Below, piece after piece: positions 16,959-26,868 of a DNA stretch of 64,000 nucleotides (positions within the stretch are counted from its first letter, which is position 1; the number at the start of each line of letters is the position of its first letter). Origin of the DNA: Hymenobacter cellulosivorans (GTDB lineage: Bacteria > Bacteroidota > Bacteroidia > Cytophagales > Hymenobacteraceae); assembly GCF_022919135.1 (NCBI RefSeq), contig NZ_CP095049.1:62001-126000 (forward strand), written 5' to 3'. Below the pieces are notes generated by a model that was given only the letters and a program-made list of their open reading frames with translations, ran no database searches and was not told the DNA's origin. Both the position numbers and the translations under genes were made by a program.

Positions 16959-17133
16959 AGTCCAACTGCTTCCTGTAGTCTAAGCTTGGCGGAGCAGAGC
17001 TCGACAAGTCCATCACAGAGTTCATCCCTAGGTTAACAGCGCCAGACAGAGTCCTTAAGCTTAATTCCCGTCCTTTCAGCCTCAATTTCCAAAGGCCAAT
17101 GTTATCATTTGCTATTTAGGCTTAAATACAATC

Positions 17134-17173
17134 GTAACAATTTGGTAATACGGGTAACAATTGCGTAACATTA
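17134..17173. repeat. Phased GTAAYA repeats upstream of the DUF2490 gene
   Basis: Four copies of GTAACA/GTAATA start at 17134, 17145, 17154 and 17165 (spacing 11, 9 and 11 bases) and end 4 bases before the ATG at 17178. About one helical turn apart; possible binding site for a regulator, or a translation-control sequence. Confidence 0.6.
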
Positions 17174-17177
17174 GCTT

Positions 17178-17969
17178 ATGCTTGTTACCTGTACTCGTAG
17201 TTTGTTTTTGACTGTCCTGCTACTGCTGGGGGCCCTGGGGGGGTGGGCACAAAGCTCGACGCTGGGCAAAAGCCGGCCCCTGACCAGTGCTCTTTGGCTG
17301 AACCTAAGCAGCGATGCCCGCCTCACGGACCGTTGGGGCAGTCACCTTGAAGCGCAGTGGCGGCAGGCGAAAGGCGTTGGGACCCCGCACCAAAACGTGT
17401 TGCGGCTGGGTGTTACCTACCACGCCACGGCGGCACTGCAGCTCTCCTCTGGCTACGCCCTGCTGCTTACTACTGACAACAACGACGTTCCAACCGCCAC
17501 TTTGTTGCCCGAGCACCGGGTTTACCAGCAGTTACTGCTGAATGACTTGCAGGACCGCCTGCAGCTTCAGCACCGTTACCGCCTGGAGCAGCGCTGGGTG
17601 CAGCTGGCCGATGGGGCCGCACCGGTATATGTCAACCGGATCCGTTATCAACTGCGGATGCTTTACCCGCTGTCGGGGCCCGTACTCACGTCCAGCGGGG
17701 CCTACATCGTCGCGGCCAATGAGCTGTTTTTGGGCTTTGGCCGCAACGTGGAACACGGCATTTTCGACCAGAACCGGGCGTATGCCGCACTTGGCTATCA
17801 GGTGATGAAGTCGCTGGCGCTGGAACTCGGCTACCAGAACCAGCTTGCCTCTTCCGCTAGCATCGGCCGCTTTGGTAATACTCATTCAGTGCAGGTAGGC
17901 TTGAAATTCAACCCGGATTTCCGGCCCCTGGCCTTGGTGGCGGCGGCTAAAGAGGCTGAGGCAAAGTAA
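17178..17969 (+). CDS. DUF2490 outer-membrane beta-barrel protein
   Basis: 263 residues with a signal peptide (hydrophobic core FLTVLLLLGALGGWA, cut before Q). The mature part alternates hydrophobic and polar residues and shows the DUF2490 pattern: ALWLNLSSDARLTDRWGSHLEAQWR near the start, LLPEHRVYQQLLL and QHRYRLEQRWV in the middle, ELGYQNQL and HSVQVGLKFNPDF at the end. Predicted small outer-membrane barrel of unknown function. The upstream region is AT-rich and carries phased GTAAYA repeats. Confidence 0.85.
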   Translation: MLVTCTRSLFLTVLLLLGALGGWAQSSTLGKSRPLTSALWLNLSSDARLTDRWGSHLEAQWRQAKGVGTPHQNVLRLGVTYHATAALQLSSGYALLLTTDNNDVPTATLLPEHRVYQQLLLNDLQDRLQLQHRYRLEQRWVQLADGAAPVYVNRIRYQLRMLYPLSGPVLTSSGAYIVAANELFLGFGRNVEHGIFDQNRAYAALGYQVMKSLALELGYQNQLASSASIGRFGNTHSVQVGLKFNPDFRPLALVAAAKEAEAK

Positions 17970-18050
17970 GGCCATAAGCTAAAAGTCAGGGGTTATAAAA
18001 CCTTAACACCGACTTACCCGATTTTTCGTCGTAGTTTTACCCGGCAATAA

Positions 18051-19547
<1,497 letters not shown>

Positions 19548-19569
19548 CCTTTCCGGCAGAATATTGTAT

Positions 19570-19609
19570 AAGAGGCCAATTGTCCTACTGGGCAGTTGGC
19601 CTCTTTTTT
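19570..19609 (+). terminator. Intrinsic terminator of guaB
   Basis: Stem AAGAGGCCAA / TTGGCCTCTT followed by T-run, 23 nt past the guaB stop. Confidence 0.85.
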
Positions 19610-19735
19610 CGCAATTTCGTACCGGTACCGTGCCCATGGCCGGGCATTCCGGCTTATTTGCGAATCAGGCTGTATCTTGCGCCTATATCCCGGTGGGGTT
19701 TCTTTCGCGCCGCCGTTAGTATTTTACTCATTTTC

Positions 19736-21832
19736 ATGCCCTTCCGACAGAAGCTGAAAGCTATTGTATTGCCCTTCACCGTGCTGAGCTGGCTGATACT
19801 GCTTATCAGTACGCTGGTGCACGCCAGTCCGGAAGCAGCAGACCTTTTCGGCTTTTTCCCGCGATGGGTTACGCTGCTGGCGCAGGCTGCTTTCGTGGCC
19901 GGCGTGTTTGTGTACCAGCGCAGCCGTCCGGATCCCTTGCGCGGCACCGACTTTGTGGGCTTGCTACGGCGCTTGGTGCTGGGCCCGGGTCTACTGGCGA
20001 CGGTGTGCGTGGTGTTGCATCTGCTGGAGCGGTTTATCCAGTATGAGCGGCCCAGTGCCGACCGGCTGCTTTTTGCCAGCGTTTACACCATTAACCTGGC
20101 ACTGTTCGTCATTTTTCTGGCGTATACTAATTATTGCTGGCGCTCCTTGGTGCTGTTCCGCTCCTCGGCCCGCCTGCGCCATTCCTGGCTGTGGTTTGAG
20201 CTGCTGCTCGGCGGCACGTTGCTGTTCCGCCTGTTTTCCTGGACTCCACCTTTGCCAGCCGCCTACTTTATTCTGGGTGGCCTGGCCGTATACGGGGTGT
20301 ATCTGAGTGGCAATCAGAAGTGGGTGGCGTATCTGAATCGTCGCCAGAAGTGGGAAGTAGTGTTTCTGCAGTTGGCCTTGCTGCTGTGCCTGGGCATTTT
20401 CACGATGTACTTCCTGCGCATCGCCCAGGACTCCAAGATCGTGGCACCCGAACCTCAGCACGCTTTTCTGCTGCTTACCGTCTTCTTTGCCGGGTTCTAT
20501 TCCCTGACCGGCCTGCTGGTAACGTTCTTCAACTTGCCCACGGCGGGCGTATTTGAGCAGAAGCGCGACGAAATCCTGAGCCTGCAGCGCCTTACCCAGC
20601 TCATTCAGAAAGGTCAAACCGAGCAAGAAGTCTACCAGATGCTGTTTGAGGCCGCTATTCAGACGGTAGGGGCCGATGCCGCTTGGCTCGATGTGGAAAA
20701 CGACGGACAGCTACAGGTAGGCCAGCGTTATCAGATTAGTGAGGAGCACGTAGCGGCCATCCGTACCCTGCTCACCGACTACAACCTGGGTCAGATTGAG
20801 TACCTCAACAACGATTTGGCCAATAGCAGCGGCTTCCGTGGCCTGGAGCTGCCTTACGGCTCCCTGATTGTGATGCCGATGCGCTCGGCCAAACGCCATT
20901 ACGGGGCCCTCTACATGCTCAAGGAGCAGCGCCAAAGCTTTGACCGCGAAAACCTGGGCATCCTGCAAACTTTCACCAGCCAAACGGTACTCAGCATCGA
21001 GAACTTGCAGCTGGTGGCCGCTTCCCTACAGAACGAGCGGGTAAAGGAAGAGCTCAAAATTGCCTCCTCGGTGCAGGACAGCCTGATTCCTAAGGACCTG
21101 CCCATCGACAACTGGTTTGAAATCGGCTCCCACGCATTGGCGGCCAAGGAAGTGGGCGGCGACTTCTACGACTTCCTGCACCTACCCGGCAAGCGCCTCG
21201 CCATTCTCATCGGCGACGTATCGGGCAAGGGCATTACGGCGGCCTTCCACATGGCCCAGATGAAGGGTATTTTCCACGCGCTGATGCAGGAAAACCCCTT
21301 GGCCAAGGATGACCGGGAGAAGTTTCCGGTGCCCAGCAAGTTCATGTCGATGGCCAACCGGGCGCTGACCCACTGCTTGGAAAAGTCGTCGTTCATCACA
21401 GCCTCGCTCTACATCATTGACTATGAGCATGGAGGCTTCGTCTTTGCCCGGGCCGGCCACTGCCACACGCTGTACTACCACTCCATCAAGGAGGAAGTAT
21501 CGTACTTCCACACCGCGGGCCTGGGACTGGGCATTATCCGGAACGACTCGTACGAAAAGCACATTAAAAACCAGTTCTACGACTACAATCCCGGCGACGT
21601 GATGGTCATTTATACCGATGGTATCGTAGAAGCACGGGGAGCCAACCAGGAGGAATACGGCGAAGAGCGGCTCAAGCAGCAACTCGAACACACGTACTAC
21701 CTGGAGGCCAACGAAATCAAACAGCATATTCTGGACGACCTCAACGAGTTCAGCAAGGGCCAGCCCATGCACGACGACCAGACGCTACTGGTTATCAAGT
21801 TTAAGGCAGCTCAACCAGAAGCAACAATCTAA
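19736..21832 (+). CDS. Membrane-bound RsbU-like PP2C phosphatase
   Basis: 698 residues. About eight hydrophobic segments cover residues 8-265 (a membrane sensor region). A GAF-like domain follows (about 270-430: LQRLTQLIQKGQTEQEV...LSIENLQLV), then a short linker helix (ELKIASSVQDSLIP) and a SpoIIE/RsbU-type PP2C domain to the end. Metal-binding motifs VGGDFYDF, GDVSGKG and the late DDQTLL are intact. It should dephosphorylate a STAS antagonist to start partner switching. The start at 19736 is the first Met before a hydrophobic helix; the upstream extension overlaps the guaB terminator. First of three tightly linked genes, 14 nt before the STAS gene. Confidence 0.9.
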   Translation: MPFRQKLKAIVLPFTVLSWLILLISTLVHASPEAADLFGFFPRWVTLLAQAAFVAGVFVYQRSRPDPLRGTDFVGLLRRLVLGPGLLATVCVVLHLLERFIQYERPSADRLLFASVYTINLALFVIFLAYTNYCWRSLVLFRSSARLRHSWLWFELLLGGTLLFRLFSWTPPLPAAYFILGGLAVYGVYLSGNQKWVAYLNRRQKWEVVFLQLALLLCLGIFTMYFLRIAQDSKIVAPEPQHAFLLLTVFFAGFYSLTGLLVTFFNLPTAGVFEQKRDEILSLQRLTQLIQKGQTEQEVYQMLFEAAIQTVGADAAWLDVENDGQLQVGQRYQISEEHVAAIRTLLTDYNLGQIEYLNNDLANSSGFRGLELPYGSLIVMPMRSAKRHYGALYMLKEQRQSFDRENLGILQTFTSQTVLSIENLQLVAASLQNERVKEELKIASSVQDSLIPKDLPIDNWFEIGSHALAAKEVGGDFYDFLHLPGKRLAILIGDVSGKGITAAFHMAQMKGIFHALMQENPLAKDDREKFPVPSKFMSMANRALTHCLEKSSFITASLYIIDYEHGGFVFARAGHCHTLYYHSIKEEVSYFHTAGLGLGIIRNDSYEKHIKNQFYDYNPGDVMVIYTDGIVEARGANQEEYGEERLKQQLEHTYYLEANEIKQHILDDLNEFSKGQPMHDDQTLLVIKFKAAQPEATI

Positions 21833-21846
21833 CGTACAGTGGAGGC

Positions 21847-22176
21847 ATGAAAATTAATCAACACACTACCGAGAATACCCTCACGCTCAGCCTCGACGGA
21901 GAACTAGATGCCAGCTCTTCCGTCTTGCTCGATACGGAACTGACCAAGCCCGAAGTACTCGACTATAAAAAGGTGCTCATTGATTGTCAGCGCCTCAACT
22001 ATATTTCGTCAGCGGGTCTGGGGGTATTTATTTCCCACTTGCAGCGTTTTCAGGATGCCAACGTGAAGTTGGTATTCTTCAACATGCAGGAAAAAGTCCA
22101 CAACGTTTTCGAAATTCTGGGCTTGGACGCTTTGATGACTATTGTGCCTTCCGAGGCCGAAGCCACCGCCATTTAA
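21847..22176 (+). CDS. STAS domain anti-sigma factor antagonist (RsbV-like)
   Basis: 109 residues, a single STAS domain. The motif DCQRLNYISSAGLGVFISHL carries the Ser that is normally phosphorylated. A good ribosome-binding site (GGAGG) precedes the ATG. In the RsbU-V-W scheme the unphosphorylated protein binds the RsbW-like kinase and frees its target. It lies between the phosphatase and the anti-sigma kinase, an arrangement that supports function. Confidence 0.9.
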   Translation: MKINQHTTENTLTLSLDGELDASSSVLLDTELTKPEVLDYKKVLIDCQRLNYISSAGLGVFISHLQRFQDANVKLVFFNMQEKVHNVFEILGLDALMTIVPSEAEATAI

Positions 22177-22198
22177 GCTTCAAGGGGTACAGGAGGGA

Positions 22199-22612
22199 AT
22201 GAAAAACGCAATCCGCATCAGTTGTAGCCGCCACAACCTCAAGGTGGTGCGCGATTTTGTAAGCAGCTATCTGGCTGCTTACGGCCTGTCGGACTTGCAG
22301 CTTAACCAGATCATTCTGGCCGTCGATGAAGTAGTGGCCAACCTGATTATTCATGCCAACCACGAAGACGAATCCCAGTTCCTGGACCTGCGCATAACGA
22401 TAGAGCATCAGGTCTTCGAAATCGAAATTGAAGACGACAGCAACTCGTCCTACCAGCCTTCCTTGTACAAGGAGCCAGATTTGCAGGAGCACATCCGCAT
22501 CGGGAAAAAAGGCGGTGTGGGCATGACACTGGTGAACCGCATCATGGACCGCGTCGAGTTTACCACCACCGGTACCCACAATGTGTGTCGCCTCTACAAA
22601 CGCCTTGGGTAA
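22199..22612 (+). CDS. RsbW-like anti-sigma / serine kinase (HATPase)
   Basis: 137 residues, a small GHKL ATPase of the RsbW/SpoIIAB kind. The N-box is LNQIILAVDEVVANLIIHAN and the G2-type loop KKGGVGMTLVNRIMDRVEF. The ATG at 22199 has a strong AGGAGGGA site directly upstream. Expected to phosphorylate the STAS partner and sequester a regulator. No sigma factor gene is adjacent; the target is unknown. Last gene of the operon, followed by a strong terminator. Confidence 0.9.
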   Translation: MKNAIRISCSRHNLKVVRDFVSSYLAAYGLSDLQLNQIILAVDEVVANLIIHANHEDESQFLDLRITIEHQVFEIEIEDDSNSSYQPSLYKEPDLQEHIRIGKKGGVGMTLVNRIMDRVEFTTTGTHNVCRLYKRLG

Positions 22613-22628
22613 GCCCCAAACCCAATCG

Positions 22629-22660
22629 AAAAAGCCCTTCCCATCGGAAGGGCTTTTTTT
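22629..22660 (+). terminator. Intrinsic terminator of the partner-switching operon
   Basis: AAAAAGCCCTTCC...GGAAGGGCTTTTTTT, a 13-bp stem with a 4-nt loop and T7 tail. Confidence 0.93.
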
Positions 22661-22782
22661 ATGCCCACAGCCGACTTAGCTTGGCAGCGGCGGGCCGAAA
22701 AAAATGCGTAAAATTGCGTCAGTCAGCCTTCCATCCTACCGAGTTTCGATGGCTGTACGCTTTGTAGTATCTTACTTATTGT

Positions 22783-25083
22783 ATGCACAAACGCATTTTG
22801 TACGCCGGCCCGCTGGCCGCTGCACTGCTGGCCGCTGGCTGCCAGACTACCAAATCAGTTACCACCGCCAAACAACCCGTTATCGAAACGCTCGGCACCC
22901 ACGAGGTGCCCGCTGGGGAGTTTGCCTATGTGTATCGCAAGAACAACGGTACCGCGCCCGAGTTTGGCACCCGGGCCAGCGTCCAGGAATACCTGGACCT
23001 GTACACCAACTTCAAGCTTAAAGTGCTGGAAGCTGAGCAGCGCGGCCTCGACACCACCCAGGCTTTTAAGCGCGAGTTGGAAGGCTATAAGCAGCAGCTA
23101 GCTCAGCCCTACCTAACGGAAAAAAGCGTTACTGACCAGCTGGTGCGCGAAGCCTACGACCGGATGAGCAAAGAGGTAAGCGCTTCTCACATCCTGATTC
23201 GCCTGGCTCCCGACGCGGCTCCAGCCGATACGCTGACGGCCTACAACAAGATCATGGCCCTACGCCAGCGCGTGACCGGTGGCGAGGACTTCAACCAGGT
23301 TGCAGCCCAGACGTCGGAAGACCCTTCGGCCCGCGATAATGGCGGCAAACTGGGTTATTTCACGGCTATGCAGATGGTGTACCCGTTTGAGTCGGCCGCG
23401 TACCGCACCAAGGTGGGCGAAGTATCGCAGCCGGTGCGCACCCGCTTTGGCTACCACATCATCAAGGTGAATGATGTGCGCACGGCCCAGGGCGAAATCA
23501 AAGTGGCCCACCTCATGATTCGGGCTACGCCCAACATGCCCAAAGCCGACTCGGTGACGGCCAAGAAGAAAATCGACGAAATCTACAGCCGCCTGCAGCG
23601 TAAGGAGCCCTGGGACAAGTTGGTAGCCCAGTTTTCGGAAGATGCCGGCTCGGCGGCCAATGGTGGCGAGCTGCCACCCTTCGGCACCGGCCGCATGATT
23701 CCGTCTTTTGAGGAAGCCGCTTTCCGCCTCAAGAACTCCGGCGATTTGTCGGTGCCCGTGCAGACGCCCTACGGCTGGCACATCATCAAGCTGATTGAGA
23801 AGCAGCCCGTGCCCAAGTTCGAGGACATGGAGGCGTCGCTGAAAAGCAAGGTGTCGAAAGACTCCCGCTCGGAGCTCAACCGCGCCGCTTTCCTGAAGCG
23901 GATTCGGACCGAAAACCAGTTTACCGAGAATAAAGCCAGTAAGGATTTTGTGTTTGCCAAGGCCGATACGTCCCTGGTTAACGGCCGCTTCAAATACACA
24001 GCTCCGGCTGCACCAGCCAAGGCCAGCAAGACCGTAGGCGACAACACGCCACTGTTTACCATCAAGGGCAAGCCATATCTGGCCAAGGATTTCCTGACGT
24101 ACGTGCAGCAAAACCAGCGCGCCAAGGCCGGAGCTGACCCCAAGTTCAGCATGCAGCAGCTCTACGACCAGTACGTCGACCAGACGCTGACCGACTTTGA
24201 AAAGGCTAACCTGGAAACCAAGTACGAAGACTACCGCATGCTCGTGAAAGAGTACCGCGACGGTATTCTGCTGTTCCAGCTCATGGACGAAAAGGTGTGG
24301 TCAAAGGCCATTGAGGACTCGGTAGGGTTGCAGAAGTTCTTTACTGAGAACCAGAGCAAGTACCAGTGGGAGCCCCGCGTGCAGGGTACCGTTATCAGCG
24401 CGGCCACGCCCGAGCTGCTCAAGCAAGCCCAGGCGCAGCTGAAGTCCGGCCGCTACGAAGTAAAGCGCGTAGTGCCCCAAACGGTAAGCTTCCTGCCCGG
24501 TAAAGTGACCATGCCCAAGGCGGCCCTGCTTAATCTGGAACGCCTGGCCAACCGCCTGGCCACTGACACGACCCTGACTCTTACAGTTACGGGTCACCCC
24601 AAGCGCGGGGAAGCCGCTAGCCTGGCAACCTCACGTGCGGCCAAAGTAAAATCGTATCTGGTAGCCAAAGGGGCCTTGGCACGGCGCATCACGACGGTGC
24701 CCAGCAAGACCGCTACTGCCGATGGCGCCGCCGTACTGGCCCTGACCAGCACCAACCCCACGGCTCTGGAGGAAAGCCTCAATGAGCAGAACCCGCTGGC
24801 CGTGCAGATTCAGCAGCGCAGCTTCCAGAAAGGCGACAACAAGGTGGTGGATGAGCTCCTGAGCAAAGGCCCCGGCACTTACAGCGTTAACAAAGACGGG
24901 CGCTACTACGCCGTAACTATCGATAAGGTGCTACCCGCTGGTCCCAAAACGCTGGCCGAAGCCCGTGGCCAAGCTACTTCCGATTACCAGAACTTCCTGG
25001 AAAAGCAGTGGATTTCGCAGCTGCGTGAGCAGTACCCGGTGAAAGTCAACCAGCCCGAAGTCGACAAGCTGGTTACTAAATAG
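22783..25083 (+). CDS. Lipoprotein peptidyl-prolyl isomerase with OmpA-like insert (SurA/PpiD type)
   Basis: 766 residues. The N-terminus is a lipobox (LLAAGC, lipid on C20), so it is anchored to a membrane facing the periplasm. Two parvulin domains, about 131-230 (SASHILIRLAP ... FGYHIIKVND) and 239-345 (VAHLMIRATP ... YGWHIIKLIE), should isomerise Xaa-Pro bonds during outer-membrane protein folding. Residues about 575-665 look like an OmpA-type peptidoglycan-binding fold (LTVTGHPKRG, TSRAAKVKSYLVAKG), not usual in SurA. A long helical chaperone segment lies between. The next gene is a second SurA-like isomerase, separated by a terminator. Confidence 0.9.
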   Translation: MHKRILYAGPLAAALLAAGCQTTKSVTTAKQPVIETLGTHEVPAGEFAYVYRKNNGTAPEFGTRASVQEYLDLYTNFKLKVLEAEQRGLDTTQAFKRELEGYKQQLAQPYLTEKSVTDQLVREAYDRMSKEVSASHILIRLAPDAAPADTLTAYNKIMALRQRVTGGEDFNQVAAQTSEDPSARDNGGKLGYFTAMQMVYPFESAAYRTKVGEVSQPVRTRFGYHIIKVNDVRTAQGEIKVAHLMIRATPNMPKADSVTAKKKIDEIYSRLQRKEPWDKLVAQFSEDAGSAANGGELPPFGTGRMIPSFEEAAFRLKNSGDLSVPVQTPYGWHIIKLIEKQPVPKFEDMEASLKSKVSKDSRSELNRAAFLKRIRTENQFTENKASKDFVFAKADTSLVNGRFKYTAPAAPAKASKTVGDNTPLFTIKGKPYLAKDFLTYVQQNQRAKAGADPKFSMQQLYDQYVDQTLTDFEKANLETKYEDYRMLVKEYRDGILLFQLMDEKVWSKAIEDSVGLQKFFTENQSKYQWEPRVQGTVISAATPELLKQAQAQLKSGRYEVKRVVPQTVSFLPGKVTMPKAALLNLERLANRLATDTTLTLTVTGHPKRGEAASLATSRAAKVKSYLVAKGALARRITTVPSKTATADGAAVLALTSTNPTALEESLNEQNPLAVQIQQRSFQKGDNKVVDELLSKGPGTYSVNKDGRYYAVTIDKVLPAGPKTLAEARGQATSDYQNFLEKQWISQLREQYPVKVNQPEVDKLVTK

Positions 25084-25113
25084 GGCGCCTGGTTTTCCGG
25101 CGCTACTCGTTAC

Positions 25114-25146
25114 AGAAGCCTCGGTTGTTGCCGGGGCTTCTTTTTT
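25114..25146 (+). terminator. Intrinsic terminator
   Basis: AGAAGCCtCGG...CCGgGGCTTCT followed by T6, 31 nt past the isomerase stop. Confidence 0.85.
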
Positions 25147-25348
25147 ACCGGCCCTGCTCATGCAACGCCCCGGCCCCCGCCGGACTCCTTAGGCTACTTT
25201 CCGGCCCGTAAGACTACCTAAACCGTTGTTTTTGCCGGAGAAAGGATTTATGTTGAAATTTACGGGCGACTTTCTGCGTTTCAGAAGTCGGCTGGCTCCG
25301 GCAAGTGCAGCACGCACGGCTGCCGCGGGCATTACTCTTTTCGATTCC

Positions 25349-26737
25349 ATGATTCAATTCGTTCGTACGTCGGCCCGCGTGGCCCTGCTTGGCATGGGTT
25401 TGCTGGCCGGCACCGTTAGTACAAGTTTCGCCCAGCTTGGCATTGGGCGCCCCGTCGGTCGGCAGATTGCGGATGCTATTATTGTGAAGGTCGACAACCA
25501 GATTGTGTTGCGTTCCGACCTGGAAATTGCCTACGCCCAGCAGGTGCAGCAGGCTCAGGGCAAGCCCTTGCCCCCCGATTTGCGCTGCAAAATCCTGCAA
25601 AGCATCGTGCTCAACAAGCTGATGCTGGCCAAGGCCGAAACCGACTCCGTAGTGGTCGAGGACAGCCAAGTAAAGAATGAGTTGGACCGCCGCATGGCCT
25701 ATTTCGTGCAGCAGATTGGCTCTGAGAAAAAGCTGGAGGAGTATTATAACAAGCCCCTCAAGCAGCTCAAGGACGACCTGCGCCCCCAGGTGAAAGAGCA
25801 GCTGATTCAGCAGAAGATGCAGGAAACCATTGCCGGTAAGGTCACCGTGACTCCGCGCGAGGTACGCCAGTACTTCAACCGGATTCCCAAAGACAGCCTG
25901 CCTTATTATTCTACCGAGGTAGAAGTAGGCCAGATTGTGAAGCTGGCGCAGGTAAATCCCAAGGCCAAGCAGGAAACCATTGCCAAGCTCAACGACCTCC
26001 GCGCCCGAATTCAGGGTGGGGAAAGCTTCGAAACCCTGGCCAAGCAATATTCTGAAGACCCCGGCTCCGGGTCGCAGGGCGGCTACCTGGGCTTCTTCAA
26101 GCGCCGGGAGCTGGTGCCCGAGTACGAAGCCGCCGCTCTGAAGCTGGAGCCCGGTCAACTTTCGCCCATCGTGGAGTCGCAGTTCGGCTTTCACCTGATT
26201 CAGCTCATTGAGCGCAAAGGCGACAGCTACAGCACCCGTCACATTCTGCTCAAGCCCGCCGCGGGTGGCAACGACGTCAACGAAGCAGCCAAGCAGCTGA
26301 CTAAGCTGCGCCGCCGCATCCTAGGCGACAGTATCTCGTTTGCCAAGGCGGCCAAGGAAATGTCGGACGATAAGCCAACCAGCGGTAATGGCGGCTTGCT
26401 GGCCAACCGTCAGGATGGCGGCAACTACCTGCCCCTCGATAAGCTTGATCCGGCCATCTTCTTCACCATCGACACGATGAAAGTGGGCCACATTACCCCG
26501 CCCCTGCCCTACCGCACCGACGATGGCAAGGATGCCATGCGCATTATCTGGCTTAAATCGAACACGCCGCCCCACCAGGCCAACCTGAAGGACGACTACC
26601 AGAAAATTGCCCAGGCGGCCCTGAACGAAAAGAAAAACAAGGCGCTGGACGAGTGGTTCCTTAAAAACCGCGGCTCCGTATACCTCGAAGCCGACCCGCA
26701 GTACGCCGACTGCAAACTACTGGACGCGGTTTATTAA
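25349..26737 (+). CDS. surA: SurA-like periplasmic chaperone/prolyl isomerase
   Basis: 462 residues. A start at 25349 gives the signal peptide MIQFVRTSARVALLGMGLL...SFAQ; ATGs further upstream (25250) extend a frame without a better signal. The N-terminal SurA chaperone domain (IADAIIVKVDNQIVLRSDLE, residues about 40-180) is followed by two parvulin-type domains near 190-285 (QYSEDPGSGSQGGYLGFF, FGFHLIQLIE) and 290-395 (STRHILLKPA). It assists folding of outer-membrane proteins in the periplasm. Immediately downstream is repeat element B and then a MoxR gene. Confidence 0.9.
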   Translation: MIQFVRTSARVALLGMGLLAGTVSTSFAQLGIGRPVGRQIADAIIVKVDNQIVLRSDLEIAYAQQVQQAQGKPLPPDLRCKILQSIVLNKLMLAKAETDSVVVEDSQVKNELDRRMAYFVQQIGSEKKLEEYYNKPLKQLKDDLRPQVKEQLIQQKMQETIAGKVTVTPREVRQYFNRIPKDSLPYYSTEVEVGQIVKLAQVNPKAKQETIAKLNDLRARIQGGESFETLAKQYSEDPGSGSQGGYLGFFKRRELVPEYEAAALKLEPGQLSPIVESQFGFHLIQLIERKGDSYSTRHILLKPAAGGNDVNEAAKQLTKLRRRILGDSISFAKAAKEMSDDKPTSGNGGLLANRQDGGNYLPLDKLDPAIFFTIDTMKVGHITPPLPYRTDDGKDAMRIIWLKSNTPPHQANLKDDYQKIAQAALNEKKNKALDEWFLKNRGSVYLEADPQYADCKLLDAVY

Positions 26738-26738
26738 G

Positions 26739-26866
26739 TGGTGAAATGGTGAAGTGGTGAAATAGTGAGTTTTTGTTCTGGAGGCGTCAAGCCGCGTTAG
26801 TCGAACATAAGCTCCTGTTTCACGGCTTCTCAACTCACAATTTCACCATCTCACAATTTCACCTAT
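26739..26866. repeat. Inverted repeat element B
   Basis: Imperfect inverted repeat built from GGTGAAATGGTGAA / TTTCACCATCTCAC units. It starts one base after the surA stop and ends 2 nt before the MoxR ATG, filling the gap completely. Its left part (GTGGTGAAATAGTGAGTTT..GTTCTGG) and inner GGCGTC...CGTTAG are shared with element C. Confidence 0.8.
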
Positions 26867-26868
26867 TC

